From Eledone cirrhosa (taxonomy: Eukaryota; Mollusca; Cephalopoda; Octopoda; Eledonidae), in NCBI GenBank assembly GCA_964016885.1, contig OZ024741.1:414979081-415043080 (forward strand): a stretch of DNA of 64,000 nt. The letters run 5' to 3'. Shown here piece by piece: positions 1-12,400 of the stretch (within the stretch, counting starts at the first letter, position 1; the number at the start of each line of letters is the position of its first letter). The notes under the pieces were generated by a model, which saw only the letters and a program-made list of their open reading frames with translations, had not been told where the DNA came from and made no database searches. A program made the position numbers and the translations under genes.

Positions 1-1024
1 CCTCTTTCTGTTCAAACCAGCTGTATCTGCCCAGAATTCCCTCACTTCTTTCTGTTCAAACCAGCTGTATCTGCCCTGAAATCCCTCACCTCTTTCTGTT
101 CAAACCAGCTGTATCTGCCCAGAATTCTCTCACCTCATTCTGTTCAAACCAGCTGTATCTGTCCAGAATTCCCTCACCTCTTTCTGTTCAAACCAGCTGT
201 ATCTGTCCAGAATTCCCTCACCTCTTTCTTTTCAAACCAGCTGTATCTGCCCAGAATTCCCTCACCTCTTTCTTTTCAAACCAGCTGTATCTGCCCAGAA
301 TTCTCTCACCTCATTCTGTTCAAACCAGCTGTATCTGTCCAGAATTCCCTCACCTCTTTCTGTTCAAACCAGCCGTATCTGCCCAGAATTCCCTCACCTC
401 TTTCTTTTCAAACCAGCTGTATCTGCCCAAAATTCCCTCACTTCTTTCTGTTCAAACCAGCTGTATCTGCCCAGAATTCCCTCACCGCTTTCTGTTCACA
501 GCAGCTATATCTGCCCAGAATTCCCTCACTTCTTTCTGTTCAAACCAGCTGTATCTGGCCAGAATTCTCTCACCTGTTTATGTTCAAACCAGCTGTATCT
601 GGTCAGAATTCTCTCACTTCTTTCTGTTTAAACCAGCTGTATCTGGCCAGAATTCTCTCAATTTATTTCTGTTCAAACCAGCTGTATCTGACCAGAATTC
701 CCTCACCTCTTTCTGTTCAAACCAGCTGTATCTGACCAGAATTCTCTCACTTCTTTCTGTTCAAACCAGCTGTATCTGCCCAGAATTCCCTCACCTCTTT
801 CTGTTCAAACCAGCTGTATCTGCCCAGAATTCCCTCACTTCTTTCTGTTCAAACCAGCTGTATCTGCCCAGAATTCTCTCACCTGTTTATGTTCAAACCA
901 GCTGTATCTGGCCAGAATTCTCTCAATTTATTTCTGTTCAAACCAGCTGTATCTGACCAGAATTCCCTCACCTCTTTCTGTTCAAACCAGCTGTATCTGC
1001 CCAGAATTCCCCCACTTCTTTCTG

Positions 1025-2320
1025 TTGAAACCAGCTGTATCTGCCCAGAATTCCCTCACCTCTTTCTGTTCAAACCAGCTGTATCTGACCAGAATTCTCT
1101 CACCTATTTCTGTTCAAACCAGCCATATCTGCCCAGAATTCCCTCACCTCTTTCTGTTTAAACCAGCTGTATCTGGCCAGAATTCTCTCACTTGTTTCTG
1201 TTCAAACCAGCTGTATCTGCACAGAATTCTCTCACCTGTTTACGTTCAAACCAGCTGTATCTGGTCAGAATTCTCTCACTTATTTCCGTTTAAACCAGCT
1301 GTATCTGGCCAGATTTCTCTCACTTCTTTTTATTCAAACCAGCTGTATATGACCAGAATTCTCTCACTTCTTTCTGTTCAAACCAGCTGTATCTGCCCAG
1401 AATTCCCTCACCTCTTTCTGTTCAAACCATCTGTATCTGACCAGAATTCCCTCTCCTCTTTCTGTTTAAACCATCTGTATCTGCCCAGAATTCTGTCACT
1501 TCTTTCTGTTCAAACCAGCTGTATCTGCCCAGAATTCCCTCACCTCTTTCTGTTTACACCTTCTGTATATGCCCAGAATTTTCTCACCTCTTTCTGTTCA
1601 AAGCAGCTGTATCTGCCCAGAATTCCCTCACTTCTTTCTGTTCAAACCAGCTGTATCTGCCCAGAATTCCCTCACCTCTTTCTGTTCAAACCAGCTGTAT
1701 CTGGCCAGAATTCCCTCACCTCTTTCTGTTTAAACCAGCTGTATCTGCCCAGAATTCTCTCACTTGTTTCTTTTCAAACCAGCTGTATCTGCCCAGAATT
1801 CTCTCACTTCTTTCTATTCAAACCAGCTGTATCTGCCCTGAAATCCCTCACCTCTTTCTGTTCAAACCAGCTGTATCTGCCCAGAATTCTCTCACCTCAT
1901 TCTGTTCATACCAGCTGTATCTGTCCAGAATTCCCTCACCTCTTTCTGTTCAAACCAGCCGTATCTGCCCAGAATTCCCTCACCTCTTTCTTTTCAAACC
2001 AGCTGTATCTGCCCAGAATTCTCTCACTTCTTTCTGTTCAAACCAGCTGTATCTGCCCTGAAATCCCTCACCTCTTTCTGTTCAAACCAGCTGTATCTGC
2101 CCAGAATTCTCTCACCTCATTCTGTTCATACCAGCTGTATCTGGCCAGAATTCCCTCACCTCTTTCTGTTCAAATCATCTGTATCTGCCCAGAATTCTCT
2201 CACTTCTTTCTGTTCAAACCAGCCATATCTGCCCAGAATTCCCTCACCTCTTTCTGTTCAAACCAGCTGTATCTGACCAGAATTCTCTCACTTCATTCTG
2301 TTCAAACCAGCTGTATCTGA
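1025..2320 (+). other. Longest open frame in the array, judged non-coding
   Basis: A 431-codon open frame runs through about 29 monomers. It opens at a TTG created by a single c-to-g change; the first ATG is at 1349, leaving 323 residues. Because 44 is 3 x 14 + 2, each monomer is read in a new frame and the product is a 44-residue super-repeat (segments like SNQLYLPRI, QTSCICPEF and FKPAVSAQNS in turn). It ends where a ctgacc monomer places TGA in frame. Copy 2 has a 343-codon version (5033-6064) and copy 3 is broken further. No domain, signal peptide or membrane pattern I recognise is present. It is most simply a chance absence of stops in a composition-biased repeat. Confidence 0.7.
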
Positions 2321-3510
2321 CCAGAATTCTCTCACCTCTTTCTGTTCAAACCAGCTGTATCTGCCCAGAATTCCCTCACTTCTTTCTGTTCAAACCAGCT
2401 GTATCTGCCCTGAAATCCCTCACCTCTTTCTGTTCAAACCAGCTGTATCTGCCCAGAATTCTCTCACCTCATTCTGTTCAAACCAGCTGTATTTGTCCAG
2501 AATTCCCTCACCTCTTTCTGTTCAAACCAGCCGTATCTGCCCAGAATTCCCTCACCTCTTTCTTTTCAAACCAGCTGTATCTGCCCAGAATTCTCTCACC
2601 TCATTCTGTTCAAACCAGCTGTATCTGTCCAGAATTCCCTCACCTCTTTCTGTTCAAACCAGCCGTATCTGCCCAGAATTCCCTCACCTCTTTCTTTTCA
2701 AACCAGCTGTATCTGCCCAGAATTCCCTCACTTCTTTCTGTTCAAACCAGCTGTATCTGCCCAGAATTCACTCACCGCTTTCTGTTCACAGCAGCTATAT
2801 CTGCCCAGAATTCCCTCACTTCTTTCTGTTCAAACCAGCTGTATCTGCCCAGAATTCTCTCACCTGTTTATGTTCAAACCAGCTGTATCTGGTCAGAATT
2901 CTCTCACTTCTTTCTGTTTAAACCAGCTGTATCTGGCCAGAATTCTCTCAATTTATTTCTGTTCAAACCAGCTGTATCTGGTCAGAAATCTCTCACTTCT
3001 TTCTGTTTAAACCAGCTGTATCTGGCCAGAATTCTCTCAATTTATTTCTGTTCAAACCAGCTGTATCTGACCAGAATTCCCTCACCTCTTTCTGTTCAAA
3101 CCAGCTGTATCTGCCCAGAATTCCCCCACTTCTTTCTGTTCAAACCAGCTGTATCTGCCCAGAATTCCCTCACCTCTTTCTGTTCAAACCAGCTGTATCT
3201 GACCAGAATTCTCTCACTTCTTTCTGTTCAAACCAGCCATATCTGCCCAGAATTCCCCCACCTCTTTCTGTTCAAACCAGCTGTATCTGACCAGAATTCT
3301 CTCACTTCATTCTGTTCAAACCAGCTGTATCTGACGAGAATTCTCTCACTTCATTCTGTTCAAACCAGCTGTATCTGCCCAGAATTCTCTCACTTCATTC
3401 TGTTCAAACCAGCTGTATCTGACCAGAATTCTCTCACCTCTTTCTGTTCAAACCAGCTGTATCTGCCCAGAATTCCCTCACCTCTTTCTGTTCAAACCAG
3501 CTGTATCTGA

Positions 3511-3700
3511 CCAGAATTCCGTCTCCTCTTTCTGTTTAAACTTTCTGTATATGCGCAGAATTCTCTCACCTCTTTATGTTTAAACCAGCGGTATCTGCCC
3601 ATAATTCTCTCACCTCTTTCTGTTCAAACCAGCTCTATCTGGTTAGAATTCTCTCACTTCTTTCTGTTTAAACCAGCTGTATCTGGCCAGAATTCCCCCA
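3511..3700 (+). repeat. Divergent monomer patch inside copy 1
   Basis: About four consecutive monomers carry clustered private changes: gaattccgtctcc, aaactttctgtatatgcgc, tttatgtttaaaccagcgg, cccataattc and ggttagaatt. Such density of unique substitutions is unusual in this window, where most monomers have many identical relatives. Copy 2 has ordinary monomers at the matching place (about 7,200-7,340) and is two monomers shorter. The patch may be an older relic that escaped homogenisation, or one erased from copy 2 by conversion. Confidence 0.75.
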
Positions 3701-4008
3701 CTTCTTTCTGTTCAAAGCAGCTGTATCTGCCCAGAATTCCCTCACCTCTTTCTGTTCAAACCAGCTGTATCTGACCAGAATTCTCTCACTTCTTTCTGTT
3801 CAAACCAGCCATATCTGCCCAGAATTCCCTCACCTCTTTCTGTTCAAACCAGCTGTATCTGACCAGAATTCTCTCACTTCATTCTGTTCAAACCAGCTGT
3901 ATCTGACCAGAATTCTCTCACTTCATTCTGTTCAAACCAGCTGTATCTGCCCAGAATTCTCTCACTTCATTCTGTTCAAACCAGCTGTATCTGACCAGAA
4001 TTCTCTCA

Positions 4009-7000
4009 CCTCTTTCTGTTCAAACCAGCTGTATCTGCCCAGAATTCCCTCACTTCTTTCTGTTCAAACCAGCTGTATCTGCCCTGAAATCCCTCACCTC
4101 TTTCTGTTCAAACCAGCTGTATCTGCCCAGAATTCTCTCACCTCATTCTGTTCAAACCAGCTGTATCTGTCCAGAATTCCCTCACCTCTTTCTGTTCAAA
4201 CCAGCTGTATCTGTCCAGAATTCCCTCACCTCTTTCTTTTCAAACCAGCTGTATCTGCCCAGAATTCCCTCACCTCTTTCTTTTCAAACCAGCTGTATCT
4301 GCCCAGAATTCTCTCACCTCATTCTGTTCAAACCAGCTGTATCTGTCCAGAATTCCCTCACCTCTTTCTGTTCAAACCAGCCGTATCTGCCCAGAATTCC
4401 CTCACCTCTTTCTTTTCAAACCAGCTGTATCTGCCCAAAATTCCCTCACTTCTTTCTGTTCAAACCAGCTGTATCTGCCCAGAATTCCCTCACCGCTTTC
4501 TGTTCACAGCAGCTATATCTGCCCAGAATTCCCTCACTTCTTTCTGTTCAAACCAGCTGTATCTGCCCAGAATTCTCTCACCTGTTTATGTTCAAACCAG
4601 CTGTATCTGGTCAGAATTCTCTCACTTCTTTCTGTTTAAACCAGCTGTATCTGGCCAGAATTCTCTCAATTTATTTCTGTTCAAACCAGCTGTATCTGAC
4701 CAGAATTCCCTCACCTCTTTCTGTTCAAACCAGCTGTATCTGACCAGAATTCTCTCACTTCTTTCTGTTCAAACCAGCTGTATCTGCCCAGAATTCCCTC
4801 ACCTCTTTCTGTTCAAACCAGCTGTATCTGCCCAGAATTCCCTCACTTCTTTCTGTTCAAACCAGCTGTATCTGCCCAGAATTCTCTCACCTGTTTATGT
4901 TCAAACCAGCTGTATCTGGCCAGAATTCTCTCAATTTATTTCTGTTCAAACCAGCTGTATCTGACCAGAATTCCCTCACCTCTTTCTGTTCAAACCAGCT
5001 GTATCTGCCCAGAATTCCCCCACTTCTTTCTGTTGAAACCAGCTGTATCTGCCCAGAATTCCCTCACCTCTTTCTGTTCAAACCAGCTGTATCTGACCAG
5101 AATTCTCTCACCTATTTCTGTTCAAACCAGCCATATCTGCCCAGAATTCCCTCACCTCTTTCTGTTTAAACCAGCTGTATCTGGCCAGAATTCTCTCACT
5201 TGTTTCTGTTCAAACCAGCTGTATCTGCACAGAATTCTCTCACCTGTTTACGTTCAAACCAGCTGTATCTGGTCAGAATTCTCTCACTTATTTCCGTTTA
5301 AACCAGCTGTATCTGGCCAGATTTCTCTCACTTCTTTTTATTCAAACCAGCTGTATATGACCAGAATTCTCTCACTTCTTTCTGTTCAAACCAGCTGTAT
5401 CTGCCCAGAATTCCCTCACCACTTTCTGTTCAAACCAGCTGTATCTGGCCAGAATTCCCTCACCTCTTTCTGTTTAAACCAGCTGTATCTGCCCAGAATT
5501 CTCTCACTTGTTTCTGTTCAAACCAGCTGTATCTGCCCAGAATTCTCTCACTTCTTTCTATTCAAACCAGCTGTATCTGCCCTGAAATCCCTCACCTCTT
5601 TCTGTTCAAACCAGCTGTATCTGCCCAGAATTCTCTCACCTCATTCTGTTCATACCAGCTGTATCTGTCCAGAATTCCCTCACCTCTTTCTGTTCAAACC
5701 AGCCGTATCTGCCCCGAATTCCCTCACCTCTTTCTTTTCAAACCAGCTGTATCTGCCCAGAATTCTCTCACTTCTTTCTGTTCAAACCAGCTGTATCTGC
5801 CCTGAAATCCCTCACCTCTTTCTGTTCAAACCAGCTGTATCTGCCCAGAATTCTCTCACCTCATTCTGTTCATACCAGCTGTATCTGGCCAGAATTCCCT
5901 CACCTCTTTCTGTTCAAATCATCTGTATCTGCCCAGAATTCTCTCACTTCTTTCTGTTCAAACCAGCCATATCTGCCCAGAATTCTCTCACCTCTTTCTG
6001 TTCAAACCAGCTGTATCTGACCAGAATTCTCTCACTTCATTCTGTTCAAACCAGCTGTATCTGACCAGAATTCTCTCACCTCTTTCTGTTCAAACCAGCT
6101 GTATCTGCCCAGAATTCCCTCACTTCTTTCTGTTCAAACCAGCTGTATCTGCCCTGAAATCCCTCACCTCTTTCTGTTCAAACCAGCTGTATCTGCCCAG
6201 AATTCTCTCACCTCATTCTGTTCAAACCAGCTGTATCTGTCCAGAATTCCCTCACCTCTTTCTGTTCAAACCAGCCGTATCTGCCCAGAATTCCCTCACC
6301 TCTTTCTTTTCAAACCAGCTGTATCTGCCCAGAATTCTCTCACCTCATTCTGTTCAAACCAGCTGTATCTGTCCAGAATTCCCTCACCTCTTTCTGTTCA
6401 AACCAGCCGTATCTGCCCAGAATTCCCTCACCTCTTTCTTTTCAAACCAGCTGTATCTGCCCAGAATTCCCTCACTTCTTTCTGTTCAAACCAGCTGTAT
6501 CTGCCCAGAATTCCCTCACCGCTTTCTGTTCACAGCAGCTATATCTGCCCAGAATTCCCTCACTTCTTTCTGTTCAAACCAGCTGTATCTGCCCAGAATT
6601 CTCTCACCTGTTTATGTTCAAACCAGCTGTATCTGGTCAGAATTCTCTCACTTCTTTCTGTTTAAACCAGCTGTATCTGGCCAGAATTCTCTCAATTTAT
6701 TTCTGTTCAAACCAGCTGTATCTGGTCAGAAATCTCTCACTTCTTTCTGTTTAAACCAGCTGTATCTGGCCAGAATTCTCTCAATTTATTTCTGTTCAAA
6801 CCAGCTGTATCTGACCAGAATTCCCTCACCTCTTTCTGTTCAAACCAGCTGTATCTGCCCAGAATTCCCCCACTTCTTTCTGTTCAAACCAGCTGTATCT
6901 GCCCAGAATTCCCTCACCTCTTTCTGTTCAAACCAGCTGTATCTGACCAGAATTCTCTCACTTCTTTCTGTTCAAACCAGCCATATCTGCCCAGAATTCC

Positions 7001-7664
7001 CCCACCTCTTTCTGTTCAAACCAGCTGTATCTGACCAGAATTCTCTCACTTCATTCTGTTCAAACCCGCTGTATCTGACCAGAATTCTCTCACTTCATTC
7101 TGTTCAAACCAGCTGTATCTGCCCAGAATTCTCTCACTTCATTCTGTTCAAACCAGCTGTATCTGACCAGAATTCTCTCACCTCTTTCTGTTCAAACCAG
7201 CTGTATCTGCCCAGAATTCCCTCACTTCTTTCTGTTCAAACCAGCTGTATCTGCCCTGAATTCCCTCACCTCTTTCTGTTCAAACCAGCTGTATCTGCCC
7301 AGAATTCTCTCACCTCATTCTGTTCAAACCAGCTGTATCTGTCCAGAATTCCCCCACTTCTTTCTGTTCAAACCAGCTGTATCTGCCCAGAATTCCCTCA
7401 CCTCTTTCTGTTCAAACCAGCTGTATCTGACCAGAATTCTCTCACTTCTTTCTGTTCAAACCAGCCATATCTGCCCAGAATTCCCTCACCTCTTTCTGTT
7501 CAAACCAGCTGTATCTGACCAGAATTCTCTCACTTCATTCTGTTCAAACCAGCTGTATCTGACCAGAATTCTCTCACTTCATTCTGTTCAAACCAGCTGT
7601 ATCTGCCCAGAATTCTCTCACTTCATTCTGTTCAAACCAGCTGTATCTGACCAGAATTCTCTCA
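4009..7664 (+). repeat. Domain I higher-order repeat, copy 2 (3,656 bp, contracted)
   Basis: This copy matches copy 1 at offset 4,008 for its first 1.4 kb, then drops to offset 3,744 after losing six monomers (264 bp) near 5,410-5,430. It loses two more near 7,200-7,350, where monomers of a different type replace the odd patch found in copy 1. The next copy therefore follows 3,656 bp later. It contains four 45-bp monomers, at about 4,669, 4,932, 6,691 and 6,780. Whole-monomer losses are the expected outcome of unequal exchange between misaligned repeats. Confidence 0.88.
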
Positions 7665-9870
7665 CCTCTTTCTGTTCAAACCAGCTGTATCTGCCCAGAA
7701 TTCCCTCACTTCTTTCTGTTCAAACCAGCTGTATCTGCCCTGAAATCCCTCACCTCTTTCTGTTCAAACCAGCTGTATCTGCCCAGAATTCTCTCACCTC
7801 ATTCTGTTCAAACCAGCTGTATCTGTCCAGAATTCCCTCACTTCTTTTTATTCAAACCAGCTGTATCTGTCCAGAATTCCCTCACCTCTTTCTTTTTAAA
7901 CCAGCTGTATCTGCCCAGAATTCCCTCACCTCTTTCTTTTCAAACCAGCTGTATCTGCCCAGAATTCTCTCACCTCATTCTGTTCAAACCAGCTGTATCT
8001 GTCCAGAATTCCCTCACCTCTTTCTGTTCAAACCAGCCGTATCTGCCCAGAATTCCCTCACCTCTTTCTTTTCAAACCAGCTGTATCTGCCCAAAATTCC
8101 CTCACTTCTTTCTGTTCAAACCAGCTGTATCTGCCCAGAATTCCCTCACCGCTTTCTGTTCACAGCAGCTATATCTGCCCAGAATTCCCTCACTTCTTTC
8201 TGTTCAAACCAGCTGTATCTGCCCAGAATTCTCTCACCTGTTTATGTTCAAACCAGCTGTATCTGGTCAGAATTCTCTCACATCTTTCTGTTTAAACCAG
8301 CTGTATCTGGCCAGAATTCTCTCAATTTATTTCTGTTCAAACCAGCTGTATCTGACCAGAATTCCCTCACCTCTTTCTGTTCAAACCAGCTGTATCTGAC
8401 CAGAATTCTCTCACTTCTTTCTGTTCAAACCAGCTGTATCTGCCCACAATTCCCTCACCTCTTTCTGTTAAAACCAGCTGTATCTGCCCAGAATTCCCTC
8501 ACTTCTTTCTGTTCAAACCAGCTGTATCTGCCCAGAATTCTCTCCCCTGTTTATGTTCAAACCAGCTGTATCTGGCCAGAATTCTCTCAATTTATTTCTG
8601 TTCAAACCAGCTGTATCTGACCAGAATTCCCTCACCTCTTTCTGTTCAAACCAGCTGTATCTGCCCAGAATTCCCCCACTTCTTTCTGTTCAAACCAGCT
8701 GTATCTGCCCAGAATTCCCTCACCTCTTTCTGTTCAAACCAGCTGTATCTGACCAGAATTCTCTCACCTATTTCTGTTCAAACCAGCCATATCTGCCCAG
8801 AATTCCCTCACCTCTTTCTGTTTAAACCAGCCGTATCTGGCCAGAATTCTCTCACTTGTTTCTGTTCAAACCAGCTGTATCTGCCCAGAATTCTCTCACC
8901 TGTTTACGTTCAAACCAGCTGTATCTGGTCAGAATTCTCTCACTTATTTCCGTTTAAACCAGCTGTATCTGGCCAGATTTCTCTCACTTCTTTTTATTCA
9001 AACCAGCTGTATATGACCAGAATTCTCTCACTTCTTTCTGTTCAAACCAGCTGTATCTGCCCAGAATTCCCTCACCTCTTTCTGTTCAAACCATCTGTAT
9101 CTGACCAGAATTCCCTCTCCTCTTTCTGTTTAAACCATCTGTATCTGCCCAGAATTCTGTCACTTCTTTCTGTTCAAACCAGCTGTATCTGCCCAGAATT
9201 CCCTCACCTCTTTCTGTTTACACCTTCTGTATATGCCCAGAATTTTCTCACCTCTTTCTGTTCAAAGCAGCTGTATCTGCCCAGAATTCCCTCACTTCTT
9301 TCTGTTCAAACCAGCTGTATCTGCCCAGAATTCCCTCACCTCTTTCTGTTCAAACCAGCTGTATCTGGCCAGAATTCCCTCACCTCTTTCTGTTCAAATC
9401 ATCTGTATCTGCCCAGAATTCTCTCACTTCTTTCTGTTCAAACCAGCCATATCTGCCCAGAATTCCCTCACCTCTTTCTGTTCAAACCAGCTGTATCTGA
9501 CCAGAATTCTCTCACTTCATTCTCTTCAAACCAGCTGTATCTGACCAGAATTCTCTCACCTCTTTCTGTTCAAACCAGCTGTATCTGCCCAGAATTCCCT
9601 CACTTCTTTCTGTTCAAACCAGCTGTATCTGCCCAGAAATCCCTCACCTCTTTCTGTTCAAACCAGCTGTATCTGCCCAGAATTCTCTCACCTCATTCTG
9701 TTCAAACCAGCTGAATCTGTCCAGAATTCCCTCACCTCTTTCTGTTCAAACCAGCCGTATCTGCCCAGAATTCCCTCACCTCTTTCTTTTCAAACCAGCT
9801 GTATCTGCCCAGAATTCCCTCACTTCTTTCTGTTCAAACCAGCTGTATCTGCCCAGAATTCCCTCACCTC
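7665..9870 (+). repeat. Domain I higher-order repeat, copy 3 (partial, rearranged)
   Basis: The segment restarts the same monomer order as positions 1 and 4009. It follows copy 1 at offset 7,664 to about 9,370 and retains the eight-monomer stretch that copy 2 lost in part. It then jumps ten monomers ahead to offset 7,224, as shown by the caaatcatc monomer at 9,395 matching 2,171. From about 9,790 the correspondence breaks down further. The end coordinate is approximate. Private changes include hundreds-of-bp-spaced substitutions such as ttctcttcaaacc near 9,524 and gaatctgtcc near 9,713. Confidence 0.8.
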
Positions 9871-10389
9871 TTTCTGTTCACAGCAGTTGTATCTGCCCAG
9901 AATTCCCTCACTTCTTTCTGTTCAAACCAGCTGTATCTGCCCAGAATTCTCTCACCTGTTTATGTTCAAACCAGCTGTATCTGGTCAGAGTTCTCTCACT
10001 TCTTTCTGTTTAAACCAGCTGTATCTGGCCAGAATTCTCTCAATTTATTTCTGTTCAAACCAGCTGTATCTGACCAGAATTCCCTCACCTCTTTCTGTTC
10101 AAACCAGCTGTATCTGACCAGAATTCTCTCACTTCTTTCTGTTCAAACCAGCTGTATCTGCCCAGAATTCCCTCACCTCTTTCTGTTTAAACCAGCTGTA
10201 TCTGCCCAGAATTCCCCCACTTCTTTCTGTTCAAACCAGCTGTATCTGACCAGAATTCTCTCACCTATTTCTGTTCAAACCAGCCATATCTGCCCAGAAT
10301 TCCCTCACCTCTTTCTGTTCAAACCAGCTGTATCTGACCAGAATTCTCTCACCTCTTTCTGTTCAAACCAGCTGTATCTGCCCAGAATT

Positions 10390-10790
10390 CCCTCACCTCT
10401 TTCTGTTTAAACCTTCTGTATATGCCCAGAATTTTCTCACCTTTTTCTCTTCAAAGCAGCTGTATCTGCCCAGAATTCCCTCACTTCTTTCTGTTCAAAC
10501 CAGCTGTATCTGCCCAGAATTCCCTCACCGCTTTCTGTTCAAACCAGCTGTATCTGCCCAGTATTCCCTCACCTCTTTCTGTTTAAACCTTCTGTATATG
10601 CCCAGAATTTTCTCACCTTTTTCTCTTCAAAGCAGATGTATCTGCCCAGAATTCCCTCACTTCTTTCTGTTCAAACCAGCTGTATCTGCCCAGAATTCCC
10701 TCACCGCTTTCTGTTCAAACCAGCTGTATCTGCCCAGTATTCCCTCACCTCTTTCTGTTTAAACCTTCTGTATATGCCAAGAATTTTCTC
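10390..10790 (+). repeat. Local 176-bp (four-monomer) tandem duplication
   Basis: A four-monomer block repeats at a spacing of 176 bp: the cctttttctcttcaaagcag variant beginning at about 10,440 recurs at about 10,616, and the rare cccagtattccc change recurs 176 bp apart (near 10,558 and 10,734). The second copy has private changes (cagatgta near 10,633; gccaagaa near 10,778), so the duplication is not brand new. Confidence 0.85.
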
Positions 10791-11214
10791 ACCTCTTTCT
10801 GTTCAAACCAGCTGTATCTGCCCAGAATTCCCTCACTTCTTTCTGTTCAAACCAGCTGTATCTGCCCAGAATTCCCTCACCTCTTTCTGTTCAAACCAGC
10901 TGTATCTGGCCAGAATTCCCTCACCTCTTTCTGCTCAAATCATCTGTATCTGCCCAGAATTCTCTCACTTCTTTCTGTTCAAACCAGCCATATCTGCCCA
11001 GAATTCCCTCACCTCTTTCTGTTCAAACCAGCTGTATCTGACCAGAATTCTCTCACTTCATTCTGTTCAAACCAGCTGTATCTGACCAGAATTCTCTCAC
11101 CTCTTTCTGTTCAAACCAGCTGTATCTGCCCAGAATTCCCTCACTTCTTTCTGTTCAAACCAGCTGTATCTGCCCTGAAATCCCTCACCTCTTTCCGTTC
11201 AAACCAGCTGTATC

Positions 11215-11790
11215 TGCCCAGAATTCTCTCACCTCATTCTGTTCAAACCAGCTGTATCTGTCCAGAATTCCCTCACCTCTTTCTGTTCAAACCAGCCGTA
11301 TCTGCCCAGAATTCCCTCACCTCTTTCTTTTCAAACCAGCTGTATCTGCCCAGAATTCTCTCACCTCATTCTGTTCCAACCAGCTGTATCTGTCCAGAAT
11401 TCCCTCACCTCTTTCTGTTCAAACCAGCCGTATCTGCCCAGAATTCCCTCACCTCTTTCTTTTCAAACCAGCTGTATCTGCCCAGAAATCCCTCACCTCT
11501 TTCTGTTCAAACCAGCTGTATCTGCCCAGAATTCTCTCACCTCATTCTGTTCAAACCAGCTGTATCTGTCCAGAATTCCCTCACCTCTTTCTGTTCAAAC
11601 CAGCCGTATCTGCCCAGAATTCCCTCACCTCTTTCTTTTCAAACCAGCTGTATCTGCCCAGAATTCTCTCACCTCATTCTGTTCAAACCAGCTGTATCTG
11701 TCCAGAATTCCCTCACCTCTTTCTGTTCAAACCAGCCGTATCTGCCCAGAATTCCCTCACCTCTTTCTTTTCAAACCAGCTGTATCTGCC
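11215..11790 (+). repeat. 132-bp trimer repeats
   Basis: A three-monomer cassette is iterated here: a cctcattctg monomer with ctgtcc, then a ccgtatctg monomer, then a cctctttcttttc monomer. Two cassettes precede and two follow an intervening gaaatccc monomer near 11,484. Three monomers are 132 bp, exactly 44 codons, so trimer gain or loss keeps any reading frame. The same trimers occur in copies 1 and 2 (about 2,450-2,740 and 6,200-6,480). Confidence 0.8.
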
Positions 11791-12400
11791 CAGAATTCCC
11801 TCACTTCTTTCTGTTCAAACCAGCTGTATCTGCCCAGAATTCTCTCACCTGTTTATGTTCAAACCAGCTGTATCTGGTCAGAATTCTCTCACTTCTTTCT
11901 GTTTAAACCAGCTGTATCTGGCCAGAATTCTCTCAATTTATTTCTGTTCAAACCAGCTGTATCTGACCAGAATTCCCTCACCTCTTTCTATTCAAACCAG
12001 CTGTATCTGACCAGAATTCTCTCACTTCTTTCTGTTCAAACCAGCTGTATCTGCCCAGAATTCCCTCACCTCTTTCTGTTCAAACCAGCTGTATCTGCCC
12101 AGAATTCCCCCACTTCTTTCTGTTCAAACCAGCTGTATCTGCCCAGAATTCCCTCACCTCTTTCTGTTCAAACCAGCTGTATCTGACCAGAATTCTCTCA
12201 CCTATTTCTGTTCAAACCAGCCATATCTGCCCAGAATTCCCTCACCTCTTTCTGTTCAAACCAGCTGTATCTGACCAGAATTCTCTCACTTCTTTCTGTT
12301 CAAACCAGCTGTATCTGCCCAGAATTCCCTCACAGCTTTCTGTTCAAACCAGCTGTATCTGCCAAGAATTCCCTCACCTCTTTCTGTTTAAACCTTCTGT

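Larger units (their letters stand above)
1..4008 (+). repeat. Domain I higher-order repeat, copy 1 (4,008 bp)
   Basis: The order of variant monomers from position 1 recurs from 4009. The unit is 91 monomers, 4,008 bp, which is 91 x 44 + 4; the extra four bases are four 45-bp monomers. Diagnostic shared features are the gttgaaacc change near 1025 and 5033, the aatttattt 45-bp monomers, the ttatttccg monomer, and the tatatgacc monomer near 1347 and 5355. A few single-base differences separate the copies (for example ggcc near 557 versus gccc at the matching site in copy 2). The left edge is set only by the window start, so the true unit boundary may lie elsewhere. Confidence 0.9.
661..11980 (+). 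repeat. 45-bp length-variant monomers (12 sites) confined to domain I
   Basis: Twelve monomers begin aatttatttctg after tctc instead of the usual cctctttctg, making them 45 bp. They lie near 661, 924, 2,951, 3,039, 4,669, 4,932, 6,691, 6,780, 8,322, 8,589, 10,041 and 11,936. Four occur per 4-kb unit, which accounts for the +4 remainder in the offsets of 4,008 and 3,656 bp. None is seen after 12 kb. They are convenient landmarks for aligning copies. Confidence 0.92.
9871..12400 (+). repeat. Mosaic end of domain I
   Basis: The stretch holds only 44/45-bp monomers, but their order is not a simple copy of the 4-kb unit. It mixes domain I markers (45-bp aatttattt monomers near 10,041 and 11,936; ccgtatctg monomers) with the first monomers of the domain II type: aaaccttctgtatatg with a gaatttt ending, and ctttttctcttcaaagcag, from about 10,410. 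It looks like the boundary zone where two monomer repertoires were recombined. No gene-like or unique sequence is present. Confidence 0.75.

Noticed and set aside
1025..2320. 431-codon open frame as a real repetitive-protein gene
   Set aside because: It opens with TTG, consists only of monomers read in rotating frames, has no recognisable domain or flanking unique sequence, and its relatives in copies 2 and 3 are shortened or broken. Composition explains it.
7900..8000. Insertion of a mobile element or unique sequence anywhere in the window
   Set aside because: Reading through the window, apparent irregularities here and elsewhere are substitutions or one-base length changes within 43-45 bp monomers; no foreign segment was found.
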